NCBI RefSeq assembly: GCF_011742875.1
Contig: NZ_JAAQTL010000001.1
Span: 1,116,001-1,180,000 of the forward strand
DNA length: 64,000 nucleotides
Source of the DNA: Luteibacter yeojuensis
GTDB taxonomy: Bacteria > Pseudomonadota > Gammaproteobacteria > Xanthomonadales > Rhodanobacteraceae
Direction of reading: 5' to 3'
The notes beneath the pieces were generated by a model. It saw only the letters and a list, made by a program, of their open reading frames with translations. It was not told the DNA's origin and searched no databases. The translations under genes and the position numbers were made by a program. This document shows positions 8,363 through 17,645 of this stretch, piece by piece; position 1 is the first letter of the stretch, and the number at the start of each line of letters is the position of its first letter.

Positions 8363-9368
8363 CGCCCGCCCTCGCACGGCCATCCCGATCCTGGCGGCCT
8401 TCGCCGCCGGGGTCCTGCTCACCCTCGTCGCGCTCCACTACGGCCATACCTCCGCGAGGATCGTCCCCGCGCCGTCCCTGTCCACCGTCGCACCGGCATC
8501 GAGCAGCGCACTCGCGGCGGCCGCCGAAGGCAGCGCCGACGAGGACATCGCGGATGCCTGGCCCGAGGACGCCCCAACGCCCGAGCAGGTGTTCACGGCG
8601 CAACCGGAAGCGATGCAACGGGCCCTCGGTGCGCTCGCCCCGCGCACCCCGGGCAAGACGAACATCTACGCCATCGCGTTCGGCGGCGACGGTGCCGAAG
8701 ACGTCTTCCGTAACGAGGCGGAGTATGTGGACACGCTGATGACGACGCGCTTCGGCAGCCCGGGCCATACGCTCGTCCTCGAGAACAACCCGGCGACGCT
8801 CGCGAAGCGGCCGCTGGCGAGCTGGACGAACCTGGAAGCGGCGCTGGACGGCATCGCACGCGTGATGGACCCAAGTCAGGACGTGCTCCTGCTCTACCTC
8901 GCGACGCATGGCGGGAACGATCATTCGCTGCTGGTCGACATGGACCCGATTCCCCTCGACCAGCTGGACCCCGACGGCCTCGCCGACATCCTGGCGAAGC
9001 GTCCGTTTCGCTGGAAGGTGGTGGTGGTGAACGCCTGTTACTCCGGTGGGTACGTACCGAAGCTGCGCGGCCAGGGCACGCTGGTCCTGGCTTCGGCCCG
9101 CACGGACCGCACGTCGTTCGGTTGCGGCGCGGATTCCGACATCACGTACTTCGGCCGGGCGTGGCTGGCCGACGGGCTGAACGCCACGCCCGATTTCATC
9201 GAGGCGTTCGGCAAGGCCCGAACGGCGATCGACGGGTGGGAGAAACGCGACGCGTTGCTCCCTTCGGAGCCGCAGATCGATATCGGTGCCGGGATCCAGG
9301 ACAAGCTGGAGGCGTGGCGCAAGGAAGCCAGCATCGGGCCGGCCGCGCCATTCAGGGCGCCTGACTGA
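8346..9368 (+). CDS. C13-family (legumain-like) cysteine peptidase, membrane-anchored
   Basis: A 340-residue protein with an N-terminal membrane segment (about 11-30), an Ala/Ser/Pro-rich linker and a C13 catalytic domain from about 100. The dyad is His188 in LATHGG and Cys231 in NACYSGG, both following hydrophobic strands as in legumain and caspase-like folds. The domain probably lies in the periplasm. Its start overlaps mtnC by 17 bases, so it shares the salvage transcript although no link to methionine is known. The substrate is unknown. Confidence 0.85.
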   Translation: MPSRPDARPRTAIPILAAFAAGVLLTLVALHYGHTSARIVPAPSLSTVAPASSSALAAAAEGSADEDIADAWPEDAPTPEQVFTAQPEAMQRALGALAPRTPGKTNIYAIAFGGDGAEDVFRNEAEYVDTLMTTRFGSPGHTLVLENNPATLAKRPLASWTNLEAALDGIARVMDPSQDVLLLYLATHGGNDHSLLVDMDPIPLDQLDPDGLADILAKRPFRWKVVVVNACYSGGYVPKLRGQGTLVLASARTDRTSFGCGADSDITYFGRAWLADGLNATPDFIEAFGKARTAIDGWEKRDALLPSEPQIDIGAGIQDKLEAWRKEASIGPAAPFRAPD

Positions 9369-9423
9369 CGCAAAGCGCACTCGCGCGCGGCGTGGAAACC
9401 TCGCGGCGACGCGGGTGATTGCT

Positions 9424-9446
9424 CTCGCCGCTATAGCGGCTCCTGC
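9424..9446. repeat. Dispersed repeat, single arm
   Basis: One arm of the element seen in full at 729-810: CTCGCCGCTATAGCGGCTCC plus TGC. It lies between the convergent peptidase and amidase genes, where its internal palindrome could act as a bidirectional terminator. No second arm was found nearby. Confidence 0.75.
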
Positions 9447-9486
9447 ACCGGCCCGACCTTGCTATCGCCGCCCGGGATCGAGGCAG

Positions 9487-10290
9487 TCAACCGCCCATAT
9501 CCAGCGAAAAGCGATCGGCGTCCATCCAGGCCGGGAAACGCTCGCGATGAGCCTTCAGCGGGGCCGGGTCGAGCACCATGGTGACCACCTGCTCCTGCGA
9601 GCCCAGTTCCACCAGTGCCTCGCCTACCGGATCGATCACGGCGCTGTCGCCCGCGTATGGCAGGTCGTTGCCGTCCATGCCCACCCGGTTCACGCCGATC
9701 ACGTAGGCCAGGTTCTCGATGGCCCGCGCGCGCAGCAGCGTGCGCCACGGTTGCCGGCGCGGGGCCGGCCAGTTGGCCACGAACAGGGCCAGGTCGTAAT
9801 CCATGCCGCCCGTGGCGTCCTCGCGGCGGCCGTTGCGCAGCCACACGGGAAAACGCAGGTCGTAGCAGACCTGCGGCAGGATGCGCCAGCCTTTCAGTTC
9901 CACGACGAGGCGCTCGCTGCCGCCGCCGTAGCGCGTATGCTCACCGGCCATGCGGAACAGGTGGCGCTTGTCGTACCAGGCCATGCCGCCATCGGGCGAG
10001 GCCCAGATGAGCCGGTTGTAGACGGTGTCGCCCTCGCGGATCACGAGGCTGCCGGTGAGCGTCGCATTCACCTCGCCGGCGAGCGCCCGCATCCACGCGA
10101 CACTCGGCCCCTCCATCGCCTCGGCGTTCGCCAGCGTGTCGTTGGTGAAGCCGGACAGGAAGGTTTCCGGCAGCACGACCAGGTCGCTCGGCGCGGCCTC
10201 GCGCACGAGGCGGCCGTAGTACTCGCGATTGCCGGGGGCATCGTGCCAACGGGTGGCGCCCTGGACGAGGGTGACGGTCAGAGTTTGCAC
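9487..10290 (-). CDS. mtnU: Omega-amidase of the nitrilase superfamily (MtnU/YafV-like)
   Basis: A 267-residue carbon-nitrogen hydrolase. The catalytic triad is Glu42 (LPETFLSG), Lys108 (YDKRHLF) and Cys142 (QVCYDLRFP). Enzymes of this branch remove the amide from 2-oxoglutaramate-type products made when a glutamine-dependent aminotransferase acts on a 2-oxo acid. Its start is the GTG at 10290 with GGAG five bases upstream, overlapping the aminotransferase stop by 13 bases. The pairing supports a role in the last step of methionine salvage. The symbol is inferred from context. Confidence 0.88.
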   Translation of the reverse strand: MQTLTVTLVQGATRWHDAPGNREYYGRLVREAAPSDLVVLPETFLSGFTNDTLANAEAMEGPSVAWMRALAGEVNATLTGSLVIREGDTVYNRLIWASPDGGMAWYDKRHLFRMAGEHTRYGGGSERLVVELKGWRILPQVCYDLRFPVWLRNGRREDATGGMDYDLALFVANWPAPRRQPWRTLLRARAIENLAYVIGVNRVGMDGNDLPYAGDSAVIDPVGEALVELGSQEQVVTMVLDPAPLKAHRERFPAWMDADRFSLDMGG

Positions 10291-11423
10291 AGGAGCTCCG
10301 CGGCGGCTTCCATGGTGGCGTCGTTCTTGGCGAAGCACAGGCGCACGAGACGCGTATCCGGCGCGGTTTCGTAGAACGGGCTGAGCGGAATGGCCGCGAC
10401 ACCGCCTTCGCGGACCAGCCACTCGCTGAAATTGATGTCGTCGACGTCTCGAACGGCGCTGTAATCCACGAGCTGGAAATACCCGCCCGGCACGTCGAGC
10501 AGCGTCAGGCGCGAAGGCGCGAGCAGCGCGCGAAAGCGGTCGCGCTTGGCCTGGTAGAAGGCCGGCAGTTCGAGGTAATGCTCCGGCGAGGAATCCAGGA
10601 ACTCGGCGAACGCCCACTGCGCCGGACTGAACGTGCAGAACGTAAGGTATTGATGCACCTTGCGGAACTCGGCGGTAAGCGCCTTGGGCGCCACCGCGTA
10701 ACCGACCTTCCAGCCGGTGCAGTGGTAGGTCTTGCCGAACGACGACACCACGATGCTCCGCGCGGCCAGTTCCTCATGGCGCAGCACGCTCTGGTGTTCC
10801 CGGCCGTCGAACACGATGTGCTCGTAGACCTCGTCGGACAGCACCACAATGGACGTATTGCGAACGATGGCGGCCAGTTCGTCGAGGTCGGCACGGGAAA
10901 GCACGGCACCGGACGGATTATGCGGCGAATTGACGAGGATCATCCGCGTGCGGGGGGTGATCGCCTCGCGTACGCGTTGCCAGTCGATGGCGAACGCCGG
11001 CAGCGTCAGCGGCAAATGGACGGCCGTGGCGCCCTGCAGTTCTATCGCCGGTTCGTAACTGTCGTAGCACGGATCGAAGACGATCACTTCGTCGCCTGCC
11101 CGCACCACGGCGGCAATGGCCGAGAACAGGGCCTCGGTGGCGCCGGAGGTGACGGTGACCTCCGTGTCCGGACTCACCCGGTGGCCGTAGAGGCGCTCGG
11201 TCTTGATGGCGATCTGCTCGCGCAGCTTCGGAATGCCGATGCCGGGCGCGTACTGGTTCTTGCCTTCCGCCATGGCGCGCGAGACGGCGTCGCGCAACGC
11301 TTCCGGCGGTTCGAAATCGGGAAAGCCCTGGCCCAGGTTCACCGCCTTGTGCTCCAGCGCCAGCTGGCTCATGACGCTGAAGATGGTGGTGCCCACCTTG
11401 GGAAGCTTGGTTTCGACCTGCAT
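10278..11423 (-). CDS. mtnE: Methionine/glutamine-type aminotransferase (YbdL/MtnE-like)
   Basis: A 381-residue class I PLP-dependent aminotransferase. The Schiff-base lysine is Lys231 in [24 protein letters not shown] (165-172) and SDEVYEH (196-202) are the other cofactor-binding motifs. The YbdL-like branch converts 4-methylthio-2-oxobutanoate to methionine, usually with glutamine as donor, which fits the overlapping omega-amidase gene. The promoter must lie within the 3' end of the upstream LysR gene, where a palindrome matching the mtnB operator is found. The mtnE assignment rests on family and context. Confidence 0.88.
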   Translation of the reverse strand: MQVETKLPKVGTTIFSVMSQLALEHKAVNLGQGFPDFEPPEALRDAVSRAMAEGKNQYAPGIGIPKLREQIAIKTERLYGHRVSPDTEVTVTSGATEALFSAIAAVVRAGDEVIVFDPCYDSYEPAIELQGATAVHLPLTLPAFAIDWQRVREAITPRTRMILVNSPHNPSGAVLSRADLDELAAIVRNTSIVVLSDEVYEHIVFDGREHQSVLRHEELAARSIVVSSFGKTYHCTGWKVGYAVAPKALTAEFRKVHQYLTFCTFSPAQWAFAEFLDSSPEHYLELPAFYQAKRDRFRALLAPSRLTLLDVPGGYFQLVDYSAVRDVDDINFSEWLVREGGVAAIPLSPFYETAPDTRLVRLCFAKNDATMEAAAELLCKL

Positions 11424-11432
11424 CGATCGCCC

Positions 11433-12461
11433 TTATTCGTTTGGACGGCCAAATGCCGTCGGATTCTCCGATCCTACCATGCGCGAGAGGCGGATCGATG
11501 CGGCCAGGTCCGGGTTCGCCGCGACCTTCTCGCAATCCTTGTGGAACTCGGCCTGGGCCTTGGCGAGACGATCTGCCAGGAAATCCACGAAGCTGCGCAC
11601 GGCCGGCAGCAACCCGCGACGGCTGGGGTAGACGAAGTGCAGCGTGCCTTGCGCGGTGCTGTACTCGGGCATCACCCATTCCAGTTCGCCGCTCGCGATC
11701 AGCGGACCGCAATAATCTTCGGGCAGCAAGGCCACGCCGCAACGTTGCACGGCCGCGGCGATCAGCATGGTGAAGTCGCCGCTCACCAGGCGGGGCGTCA
11801 CTTCCACCGCGGATTTCTTGCCGCTGCGGTCGACCAGTTCCCAGACCTGGGCGCCTTCGTGCTCGAACATCGACAGCGCCGGGAGCTTCGCCAGGTCCTC
11901 CAGCGTTTCCGGCCTGCCGTTCGAATCCAGGAACTTCGGGCTGGCCACCAGCAGGCTGCGCGCATAGCCGATGCTGCGCAGGACCAGCGTGGCATCCGTG
12001 TCCAGTTTCTCGCGAACGCGGATCGCCACGTCGTAGCCCTCGCCGATGAGGTCCACGCGGCGGTTGGTGGCCGTCACGCGCACCTGCACCTTCGGATGCT
12101 CCAGCAAGAAGGCAGGAAGCATCGGACCCAGCACGTTCTGCGCGATGGAGACCGGGCAGCTCATCCGGATCACGCCGCGCGGCTCGGTCCGCAGTTCGTC
12201 CACGGCGTCCTGCGCCGCCCGCGCCTCTTCCAGCACGGCCCGGCAATGCTGGTAGAAGCGCTCGCCGATCTCGGTGACCACGAAGCGCCGAGTGGTGCGC
12301 TGGAGCAGGCGCACGCCGAGACGGTCTTCCAGCTGGGCGATGCGCTTGCTCAGGCGCGATTTGGGGATGCCCAGGGCACGGCCGGCGGCGGAAAAGCCGC
12401 CGTGCTCCACCACCGAGGCGAAGAAATAGAGATCGTTGAGGTCCTGGAGCGCGCCGTCCAT
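11433..12461 (-). CDS. LysR-family transcriptional regulator
   Basis: A 342-residue regulator with an N-terminal winged helix-turn-helix (about 8-65, [20 protein letters not shown]) and an effector-binding domain from about 92. It belongs to the large CrgA-like group. It is divergent from the azoreductase gene, with a 16-bp inverted repeat between them, so that gene is its likely target. It is about 40 residues longer than usual; the last residues (FGRPNE) are encoded by the palindrome that probably controls the downstream aminotransferase. Confidence 0.9.
   Translation of the reverse strand: MDGALQDLNDLYFFASVVEHGGFSAAGRALGIPKSRLSKRIAQLEDRLGVRLLQRTTRRFVVTEIGERFYQHCRAVLEEARAAQDAVDELRTEPRGVIRMSCPVSIAQNVLGPMLPAFLLEHPKVQVRVTATNRRVDLIGEGYDVAIRVREKLDTDATLVLRSIGYARSLLVASPKFLDSNGRPETLEDLAKLPALSMFEHEGAQVWELVDRSGKKSAVEVTPRLVSGDFTMLIAAAVQRCGVALLPEDYCGPLIASGELEWVMPEYSTAQGTLHFVYPSRRGLLPAVRSFVDFLADRLAKAQAEFHKDCEKVAANPDLAASIRLSRMVGSENPTAFGRPNE
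11440..11453 (-). promoter_or_regulatory. Palindromic operator upstream of mtnE-like gene
   Basis: TTTGGACGGCCAAA differs by one base from the perfect palindrome at the mtnB promoter. It lies 17 bases upstream of the aminotransferase ATG and inside the last codons of the LysR gene. The shared motif suggests one regulator for both methionine-salvage operons. Confidence 0.6.
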
Positions 12462-12475
12462 CGGGGGTATCCGTC

Positions 12476-12491
12476 GTTTCGTCTACGAAAC
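12476..12491. promoter_or_regulatory. Inverted repeat between LysR and azoreductase genes
   Basis: GTTTCGT-CT-ACGAAAC is a perfect inverted repeat in the 123-base divergent intergenic region, 15 bases upstream of the LysR start. It is the likely site for LysR autoregulation and control of the azoreductase gene. Confidence 0.6.
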
Positions 12492-12584
12492 AATGAGTCT
12501 ACTCCAAGCCGACTAATCAAGGGATTGTCTGCGGCGTATCGTCTTCCCATCCCGCCGCGGCGGTCAACCTACGAGGGAAACCCC

Positions 12585-13169
12585 ATGAAACTCCTGCATG
12601 TCGATGCCAGCGCCCTGGGCGCCCACTCCGTGTCGCGCGGCCTGACGACTGCCGTCGTGGCGGAGTTCGTTCGCAACCACCCCGGTCTCGAAGTCACCTA
12701 CCGCGACCTCCACGCGGCGCCCCTCGCTCCCTGGGCCCTCCCAGCCGGCGACGAGGATCCGAACGCCATCGAAGGCACCAAGGTCCTGGAAGAGTTCCTG
12801 GCGGCCGACGTCGTGGTGGTGGGCGCCCCGATGTACAACTTTGGCATCTCCAGCACGCTGAAAGCCTGGATCGACCGCATCGCGGTGGCCGGTAAGACGT
12901 TCCGCTATACCTCCGCGGGCCCCGAAGGCCTCGCCGGCGGCAAGCGGGTGATCGTCGCGTCCTCGCGCGGCGGTATCTACTCCGCCGGCAGCCCGGCGGC
13001 GGCCATGGACTTCCAGGAGCCCTACCTGCGCGCGATGTTCAATTTCTTCGGCATCACGGACATCGAATTCGTGCGCGCCGAGGGCGTGGCGATGGGCGAT
13101 GACCATAAGCAGAACGCCATCGGCGGCGCCATCGCCGGGATCGGCAGCCTGCTGCGCAAGGCGGCCTGA
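12585..13169 (+). CDS. azoR: FMN-dependent NADH-azoreductase/quinone reductase
   Basis: A 194-residue flavodoxin-fold enzyme that reduces quinones and azo compounds with NADH. The N-terminal [18 protein letters not shown] binds FMN phosphate, [17 protein letters not shown] (about 83-99) contacts the flavin, and SSRGGIYS follows. AGGG lies at usable distance from ATG 12585. The divergent LysR regulator is probably its controller. A stem-loop follows the stop. Confidence 0.93.
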   Translation: MKLLHVDASALGAHSVSRGLTTAVVAEFVRNHPGLEVTYRDLHAAPLAPWALPAGDEDPNAIEGTKVLEEFLAADVVVVGAPMYNFGISSTLKAWIDRIAVAGKTFRYTSAGPEGLAGGKRVIVASSRGGIYSAGSPAAAMDFQEPYLRAMFNFFGITDIEFVRAEGVAMGDDHKQNAIGGAIAGIGSLLRKAA

Positions 13170-13187
13170 AGCAAGGACGCGCCCGAT

Positions 13188-13207
13188 GTGGGAAGCACGC
13201 TTCCCAC
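13188..13207. terminator. Hairpin between convergent genes
   Basis: GTGGGAAG (13188-13195) and CTTCCCAC (13200-13207) form an 8-bp stem with a CACG loop. It lies between the azoreductase stop and the stop of the small minus-strand gene and could end transcription from both sides, although T runs are absent. Confidence 0.5.
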
Positions 13208-13214
13208 TCGGAGC

Positions 13215-13364
13215 TCAAGGGGAGTTTTGCTTCCCCGGTTTTTCCGTCGGCATGTTCTGGTGTTCCTGCGGATGTCCTTCGCCGGGAAGCTTGGGTTTGC
13301 CGTGCGAGGGTTTCGGATTCTCTTCCCGGTAGCCTGGGGTCGGCTGCTTGTCGTCGTTCGTCAC
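13215..13364 (-). CDS. Small hydrophilic protein, 49 residues
   Basis: A short reading frame beginning with GTG and preceded by a strong GGAGGTGACC. The product starts MTNDDKQPTPGYREENPK and is rich in Pro, Lys, Gly, Glu and Gln, with no hydrophobic core, so it is probably disordered. It follows the metallothionein gene by 18 bases and is probably cotranscribed with it. No family is recognised and the function is unknown. Confidence 0.6.
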   Translation of the reverse strand: MTNDDKQPTPGYREENPKPSHGKPKLPGEGHPQEHQNMPTEKPGKQNSP

Positions 13365-13382
13365 GGGGTCACCTCCGTCCGG

Positions 13383-13541
13383 TCAGGTGCGCTGCTGGCA
13401 GGCAGCATGGCCGCATTCGCACGCACCGCCCACGTTCTGGCTCTCCGACGCCATGCGGCAGCTTTCGCTGCAGAAGTCCCGCGATATGGGAATCTGGCAG
13501 TTGCAGCCGGCATGGTCGCAGGGTTTTGTCGCTTCGTTCAT
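13383..13541 (-). CDS. Metallothionein-like cysteine-rich protein, 52 residues
   Basis: A small protein starting MNEATKPCDHAGCNCQ. It carries nine cysteines and two histidines: CDHAGCNC, then DFCSESC, then GGACECGHAAC. This spacing follows bacterial SmtA/BmtA-type metallothioneins, which bind Zn, Cd or Cu. GGAG lies eight bases ahead of ATG 13541; an in-frame ATG at 13559 lacks a ribosome-binding site. It lies between the MrfB-like gene (47-base gap) and the 49-residue gene on the same strand. A role in metal storage or repair-related metal supply is possible. Confidence 0.75.
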   Translation of the reverse strand: MNEATKPCDHAGCNCQIPISRDFCSESCRMASESQNVGGACECGHAACQQRT

Positions 13542-13588
13542 GCTTTCGCTCCGCGTCATGACACCGGGGAGCCTGCGCGGAGCGGCGT

Positions 13589-14494
13589 CTATTTTTCGTT
13601 ACCGGCCGGCGAAGCATGGCGAACGTCCGATGCGGCCCAGCCGTGCGCGTGGACAAGGAGGCCGCTCAGGCTGCGTACGTCCTGCAGGTTGTGTTCCGCG
13701 ACACGGGCGAGGTTCGCCGACGAACCGCCGCGCAGATAGGTGAGCCACGCACGCGGTGCTTCCGAACCGGGAAGGTCGTCCTCGCGCACGACGCGCAGCA
13801 GCTGGCGTTCGGCCGTCTGCATGCGGCAGTTCTCCCACACGCCGCGATAGCGGCGGCGCATCGGATGCAACAGGTCGACGTGGCGCAGTCCTTTCAACGG
13901 GTTCTCGAGCCGTGCAAGGCGATAGCGCGTGGCCAGCAGAGGCGCGTCGTAGGATTTTCCGTTGTAACTGACCAGCACGGTGTCCGTGCCGATCCAGCCG
14001 GTGAACGCGCGCAGCATCGCGGACTCGGCGGCCATTGCGGTGATGTAGAGCTGGCGGACGCGCAAAGCGCCCTCGTACCAGTCGGCCGCGCCGATCATGA
14101 AGGCACGCGTACCGGTGCCGCCGGCGAGACCCGTCGTTTCCGTGTCGAAGTGCAGCAGGTGCTCGCGACGCGCCGTGGTCAGCCTGGCGAAGGCGAGGTC
14201 GAGTTCGGCCGGCGGCTCGCCCCAGGCGAAGCGGTGTTCGATGTAGCGGAGTCCAGGCGCGATTTCCTCGCCGGGGACCTCACGGGTGTGGGGACGCTGG
14301 AGCGAGCGTGGTTGCGCGATGCGTTCGCGGACGCCGGCCATGCGGCGGAGAGTGGCCAGGCCAGGTTTGTCGCGAGCCCCCGTCGGCACCGACACCGGTC
14401 CCCTTGCCGGGGTTTCGTCCGGCGTCGATGTCCGTGGAGCGGGAACGCCGGCCTGCCGGCGCAGGGCAGCGAGTCTCGAAGCCAGATCGCTCAC
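13589..14494 (-). CDS. mrfB: DEDDh 3'-5' exonuclease (MrfB/YprB-like)
   Basis: A 301-residue ribonuclease-H-like exonuclease. Motif I is Asp117 and Glu119 in LHFDTETTGLAGG, motif II lies in SYNGKSYDAPLL and motif III in EHNLQDVRSL. In Bacillus subtilis the homologous pair MrfA-MrfB repairs mitomycin C adducts independently of UvrABC. The GTG start overlaps the stop of the helicase gene by four bases (GTGA), so the two are translationally coupled. The first roughly 80 residues are low-complexity and poorly conserved. Confidence 0.85.
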   Translation of the reverse strand: MSDLASRLAALRRQAGVPAPRTSTPDETPARGPVSVPTGARDKPGLATLRRMAGVRERIAQPRSLQRPHTREVPGEEIAPGLRYIEHRFAWGEPPAELDLAFARLTTARREHLLHFDTETTGLAGGTGTRAFMIGAADWYEGALRVRQLYITAMAAESAMLRAFTGWIGTDTVLVSYNGKSYDAPLLATRYRLARLENPLKGLRHVDLLHPMRRRYRGVWENCRMQTAERQLLRVVREDDLPGSEAPRAWLTYLRGGSSANLARVAEHNLQDVRSLSGLLVHAHGWAASDVRHASPAGNEK

Positions 14495-16908
14495 ATCGCC
14501 GCACCCAGCAGGCGCAAGACGCGGGTCGCCAGCGCGCGCGGCGTCTCCTCGCGCCCCTCGTCGGCGGCCAGGACAGGGCCCACGCAAGCGGGACAGCCCG
14601 CCTTGCAGGCACACCCCTCCACCGTCGCCAACGCATGAACGAGCAGTTCCGGCGCGCGCTGGAACAGCGGCTCGCTCAAACCCACGCCGCCGGGGAAGTT
14701 GTCGTAGAGGTAGACCGTGGGCAGGAAGCGTTCGAGCGCGTCCGGCGATGCCAGGCCGCCGTCTGGTGCGCGCAGTTGCCCCCGCCCTGACGTATCCACT
14801 TGCGCCGACCAGCCGCCATCGCCCGAACCGACCGCTTTCTGCAGGTCGCGCGGCTCGGCCATCACCGCGACCACCGCCGCCGTATGCAGCGCGTAAGCGG
14901 CCCCGAGGAAGCCGTCCAGCGCGTGCTGGCGCGAGAGGAATGCCTCGTCGAGCACGGTCTGCGGCAATTGCCACCACACGGCCGTGGTGTGCAGTTCCTG
15001 GTCGGGCAGGTTCACCGGCCCGTACCCGATGTTCTCGTGGGTGTAGTAGCGGATCTTCTTGTAGCCGGACACGCGGCGGACCACATGCACCTCGCCATGC
15101 CGCGCGCTGCCTTCGCCCGCCTTCGCGCCGTCGAAGCATTCCAGCTCCTTGAGCTTGGTGTAGTCGATGGCGTCGGTGTAGTAGTCGACGCGCGTGCGCG
15201 TGCAATAGGCCTTGCGCCCGTCCCAGTCGAGTTTCTCCACCTGGTATGGCACCGATTGGATCATGTGGATCGCGCCCTCGTAGAGCGTGAGCGCCGCGGC
15301 GGAGTAATCCACTTCCGCGATGATCGTCTGCCGCCCCTCCGTCCGATCCACTACCACGAAATTGCCGTCGGCCACCGAGCGCAGGCTCACCGCGTTGGCC
15401 GGATAGCTGTCCGCGATCCACTCCCAACGGTCGCCCTCGCGATGCAGAACCTCGGATTCCGCCAGCACCTGGAGGTAGTCGCCCGCGTCGTCCGGACCGA
15501 AGCGATCGCCCGCCAGGAACGGGAGTTCGAACGCGGCGCAGCGGATGTGATCGAGCAGGATCAGCGGTTGGTCCGGCTGGATGCGCGCGTGCTCGGGGCT
15601 GGCTTCCGTGAGGAAAGCCGGGTGCCGCATCAGGTACTGGTCGAGCGGCGCGCTGCTCGCGACCAGCACGCCCAGCGAGGGCTGCTGCCGGCGCCCTGCC
15701 CGCCCGAAGCGCTGCCACGTGGCCGCGATGGAGCCCGGATACCCATTGAGCACCACCGCGTCGAGACTGCCGATGTCCACACCCAGTTCGAGCGCGGAGG
15801 TGGAAACGATGCCGTCCACGTCACCGGCGCGCATCGCACGCTCTACCTCGCGGCGCTCGGTGGGAAGATAGCCGCCGCGATAGGCCCGGATACGCGCGGG
15901 CTTGCGCGTGTCGTGATCGAACACATCCTTCAGGTACTTCGTGAGCACCTCGACCATCAGGCGCGACTGTGCGAACACCAGCGTCTTCATCTTCGCCTTG
16001 ATCGCGACGCGCGCGATCAGGCTGGTCTGCGAGCGTGCCGAAGCACGCAGGCCGAGATCCGGGTTGATCACGGGCGGATTCCAGAGCAGCACGTGCTTGT
16101 CGCCGGTCGGTGCGCCGCTGCGGCTCACCGTGAAGACGTCGTCCTCGATCAGCGCTTCGGCGTGCTCCGTCGCGTTGCCTATCGTGGCCGAACAGAGCAC
16201 GAACTGCGGACGCACCCCGTAGAAGGCACAGATCCGTTTCAGCCGGCGCAGCACGTTGGCGAGGTGGGAGCCGAACACGCCGCGATAGGTGTGGATCTCG
16301 TCGATCACCACGTAGCGCAGGTTCTCGAAGAACTGCGCCCATTTCGTGTGGTGCGGCAGGATCGCCTGGTGCAGCATGTCCGGATTGCTGACCACCACGT
16401 CGCCGTGCAGCCGGATGGCCTGGCGCGCGTCGCCCGGCGTATCGCCGTCGAACGTGAAGGCCTTCACGCCCAGGTCGCCCGCGCGGTTGATGTCCAGCAG
16501 TTCGGCCACCTGGTCCTGGGCCAGGGCCTTGGTCGGAAACAGGTAGAGCGCCTTGGCGCCGGCCTCGATCGCGGAGGACAAGACCGGCATCGTGTAACAC
16601 AGCGTCTTGCCGGAAGCGGTGGGGGTGGCGACGAGCACGTTGCGGCCCGCGCGTGCCGCCTGCCACGCTTCCTGCTGGTGGCTGTAGAGGCGGTCGATGC
16701 CGCGTGCGGCAAGCGCGTGCGACAGGCTCGCCGGCATGTCGTCCGGCAGCGGCGCGTAGGCGCCTTCGCGGCCGAATACCGTGAAGGCCGAGCAGACCCG
16801 GTCGCCGTACTTGTCGGTCAGCCGGCGTGCCAGTGTCTGCCCATCCTGGCCTGGCTGGAGGACGGCATCGGCCTCGTCGGCGCTCAGGGCTTTCAGGTAG
16901 GCGGCCAT
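14491..16908 (-). CDS. mrfA: SF2 DEAD/DEAH-type helicase (MrfA/YprA/Hrq1-like)
   Basis: An 805-residue ATP-dependent DNA helicase. Walker A is TPTASGKT (95-102), Walker B is DEIH (203-206), motif III is CSATIGN, and motif VI is QRFGRAGRRQQ. A DUF1998/MZB C-terminal domain carries a four-cysteine zinc site in EGCACKAGCPACVG. This layout is that of MrfA, the bacterial Hrq1 relative involved in mitomycin-type adduct repair. The exonuclease partner gene overlaps its stop. No SOS box was recognised upstream. Confidence 0.9.
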   Translation of the reverse strand: MAAYLKALSADEADAVLQPGQDGQTLARRLTDKYGDRVCSAFTVFGREGAYAPLPDDMPASLSHALAARGIDRLYSHQQEAWQAARAGRNVLVATPTASGKTLCYTMPVLSSAIEAGAKALYLFPTKALAQDQVAELLDINRAGDLGVKAFTFDGDTPGDARQAIRLHGDVVVSNPDMLHQAILPHHTKWAQFFENLRYVVIDEIHTYRGVFGSHLANVLRRLKRICAFYGVRPQFVLCSATIGNATEHAEALIEDDVFTVSRSGAPTGDKHVLLWNPPVINPDLGLRASARSQTSLIARVAIKAKMKTLVFAQSRLMVEVLTKYLKDVFDHDTRKPARIRAYRGGYLPTERREVERAMRAGDVDGIVSTSALELGVDIGSLDAVVLNGYPGSIAATWQRFGRAGRRQQPSLGVLVASSAPLDQYLMRHPAFLTEASPEHARIQPDQPLILLDHIRCAAFELPFLAGDRFGPDDAGDYLQVLAESEVLHREGDRWEWIADSYPANAVSLRSVADGNFVVVDRTEGRQTIIAEVDYSAAALTLYEGAIHMIQSVPYQVEKLDWDGRKAYCTRTRVDYYTDAIDYTKLKELECFDGAKAGEGSARHGEVHVVRRVSGYKKIRYYTHENIGYGPVNLPDQELHTTAVWWQLPQTVLDEAFLSRQHALDGFLGAAYALHTAAVVAVMAEPRDLQKAVGSGDGGWSAQVDTSGRGQLRAPDGGLASPDALERFLPTVYLYDNFPGGVGLSEPLFQRAPELLVHALATVEGCACKAGCPACVGPVLAADEGREETPRALATRVLRLLGAAM

Positions 16909-16976
16909 GGACTTCGTCGGGCGGCGGAGGGACGCCCGTTATCCCTTCCGGCCGTCTCAGATCCTGCGACGGCGGC

Positions 16977-17225
16977 CTAGTTCACCTCGCTGCCGGTGCC
17001 CTCGTCGGCATCGGCGCCATCGATATCGGCGAGCCGCCACACGCCGGATTCGTCCTCGACCTTGATCTCCGCCGGCTGCCCTTGCTGGTTCCGCATGGCC
17101 GCGGTAAGCGCCAGCGCGTGCCGGATGGCCTCGTCGCGGGTGGGAAACTGGCCCACGAGTTCGGCATTGCGCCGCAGGGTCCATTGGCCGCGTGACGAGG
17201 CATTGAACGGTACGTAGAGAATCAT
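16977..17225 (-). CDS. DUF2188-like small protein
   Basis: An 82-residue protein starting MILYVPFNAS. The pattern of a strand with a tryptophan (GQWTLRRN), then a helix beginning TRDEAIRHALALTAAMRN and a final strand (EIKVEDESGVW), matches the DUF2188 group of unknown function. A TTG at 17234 with GGAG eight bases upstream is an alternative start adding three residues. It lies just upstream of the helicase gene, 68 bases away. Confidence 0.7.
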   Translation of the reverse strand: MILYVPFNASSRGQWTLRRNAELVGQFPTRDEAIRHALALTAAMRNQQGQPAEIKVEDESGVWRLADIDGADADEGTGSEVN

Positions 17226-17336
17226 GCGCTGCAAGGAAGACGCTCCATCGGGAAGGCCCCCTTGGCCCTCGTGCGGATGAAGCTAGGTGCGGCGCCGTCG
17301 CGGGCGCGTTATGGCGAAGTCGGCGGCATGGTCACG

Positions 17337-17576
17337 TCAGCTCGAATACGTACGACGCGTCTCGGCCAGCCAGTCGGCGTGGCGCGCCCCTTTCTCCATG
17401 GCGGCATCCACCGCCGCCCGCTCGTCCGGAAACTCGTCGAGGAGCGTGATCATCACGAAATTCCGCGGCCCTGCGTGACCTACGGGCTCGACGATATAGG
17501 CCGCTTTCCAGACACCCGCGGGGGTCTTCAGGGTCCGCGCTTCCACCGAATAACGACCAACGGTACGTCGATGCAT
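17337..17576 (-). CDS. Hypothetical protein, 79 residues
   Basis: The product starts MHRRTVGRYSVEAR and contains WKAAYIVEPVGHAG and DEFPDERAAVDAAME, a short beta-strand/helix pattern found in small uncharacterised proteobacterial proteins. A G-rich stretch (AGGGGGG) precedes the ATG. There is no signal peptide, membrane segment or known motif. It is the first of three small minus-strand genes here and has no clear partner. Confidence 0.6.
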   Translation of the reverse strand: MHRRTVGRYSVEARTLKTPAGVWKAAYIVEPVGHAGPRNFVMITLLDEFPDERAAVDAAMEKGARHADWLAETRRTYSS

Positions 17577-17645
17577 ACAGCCCCCCTGTATGGCCTGGTG
17601 GCGACGGTCGATTCTTGCGCCGACGCCGTGCGGATGACAAGGGCT

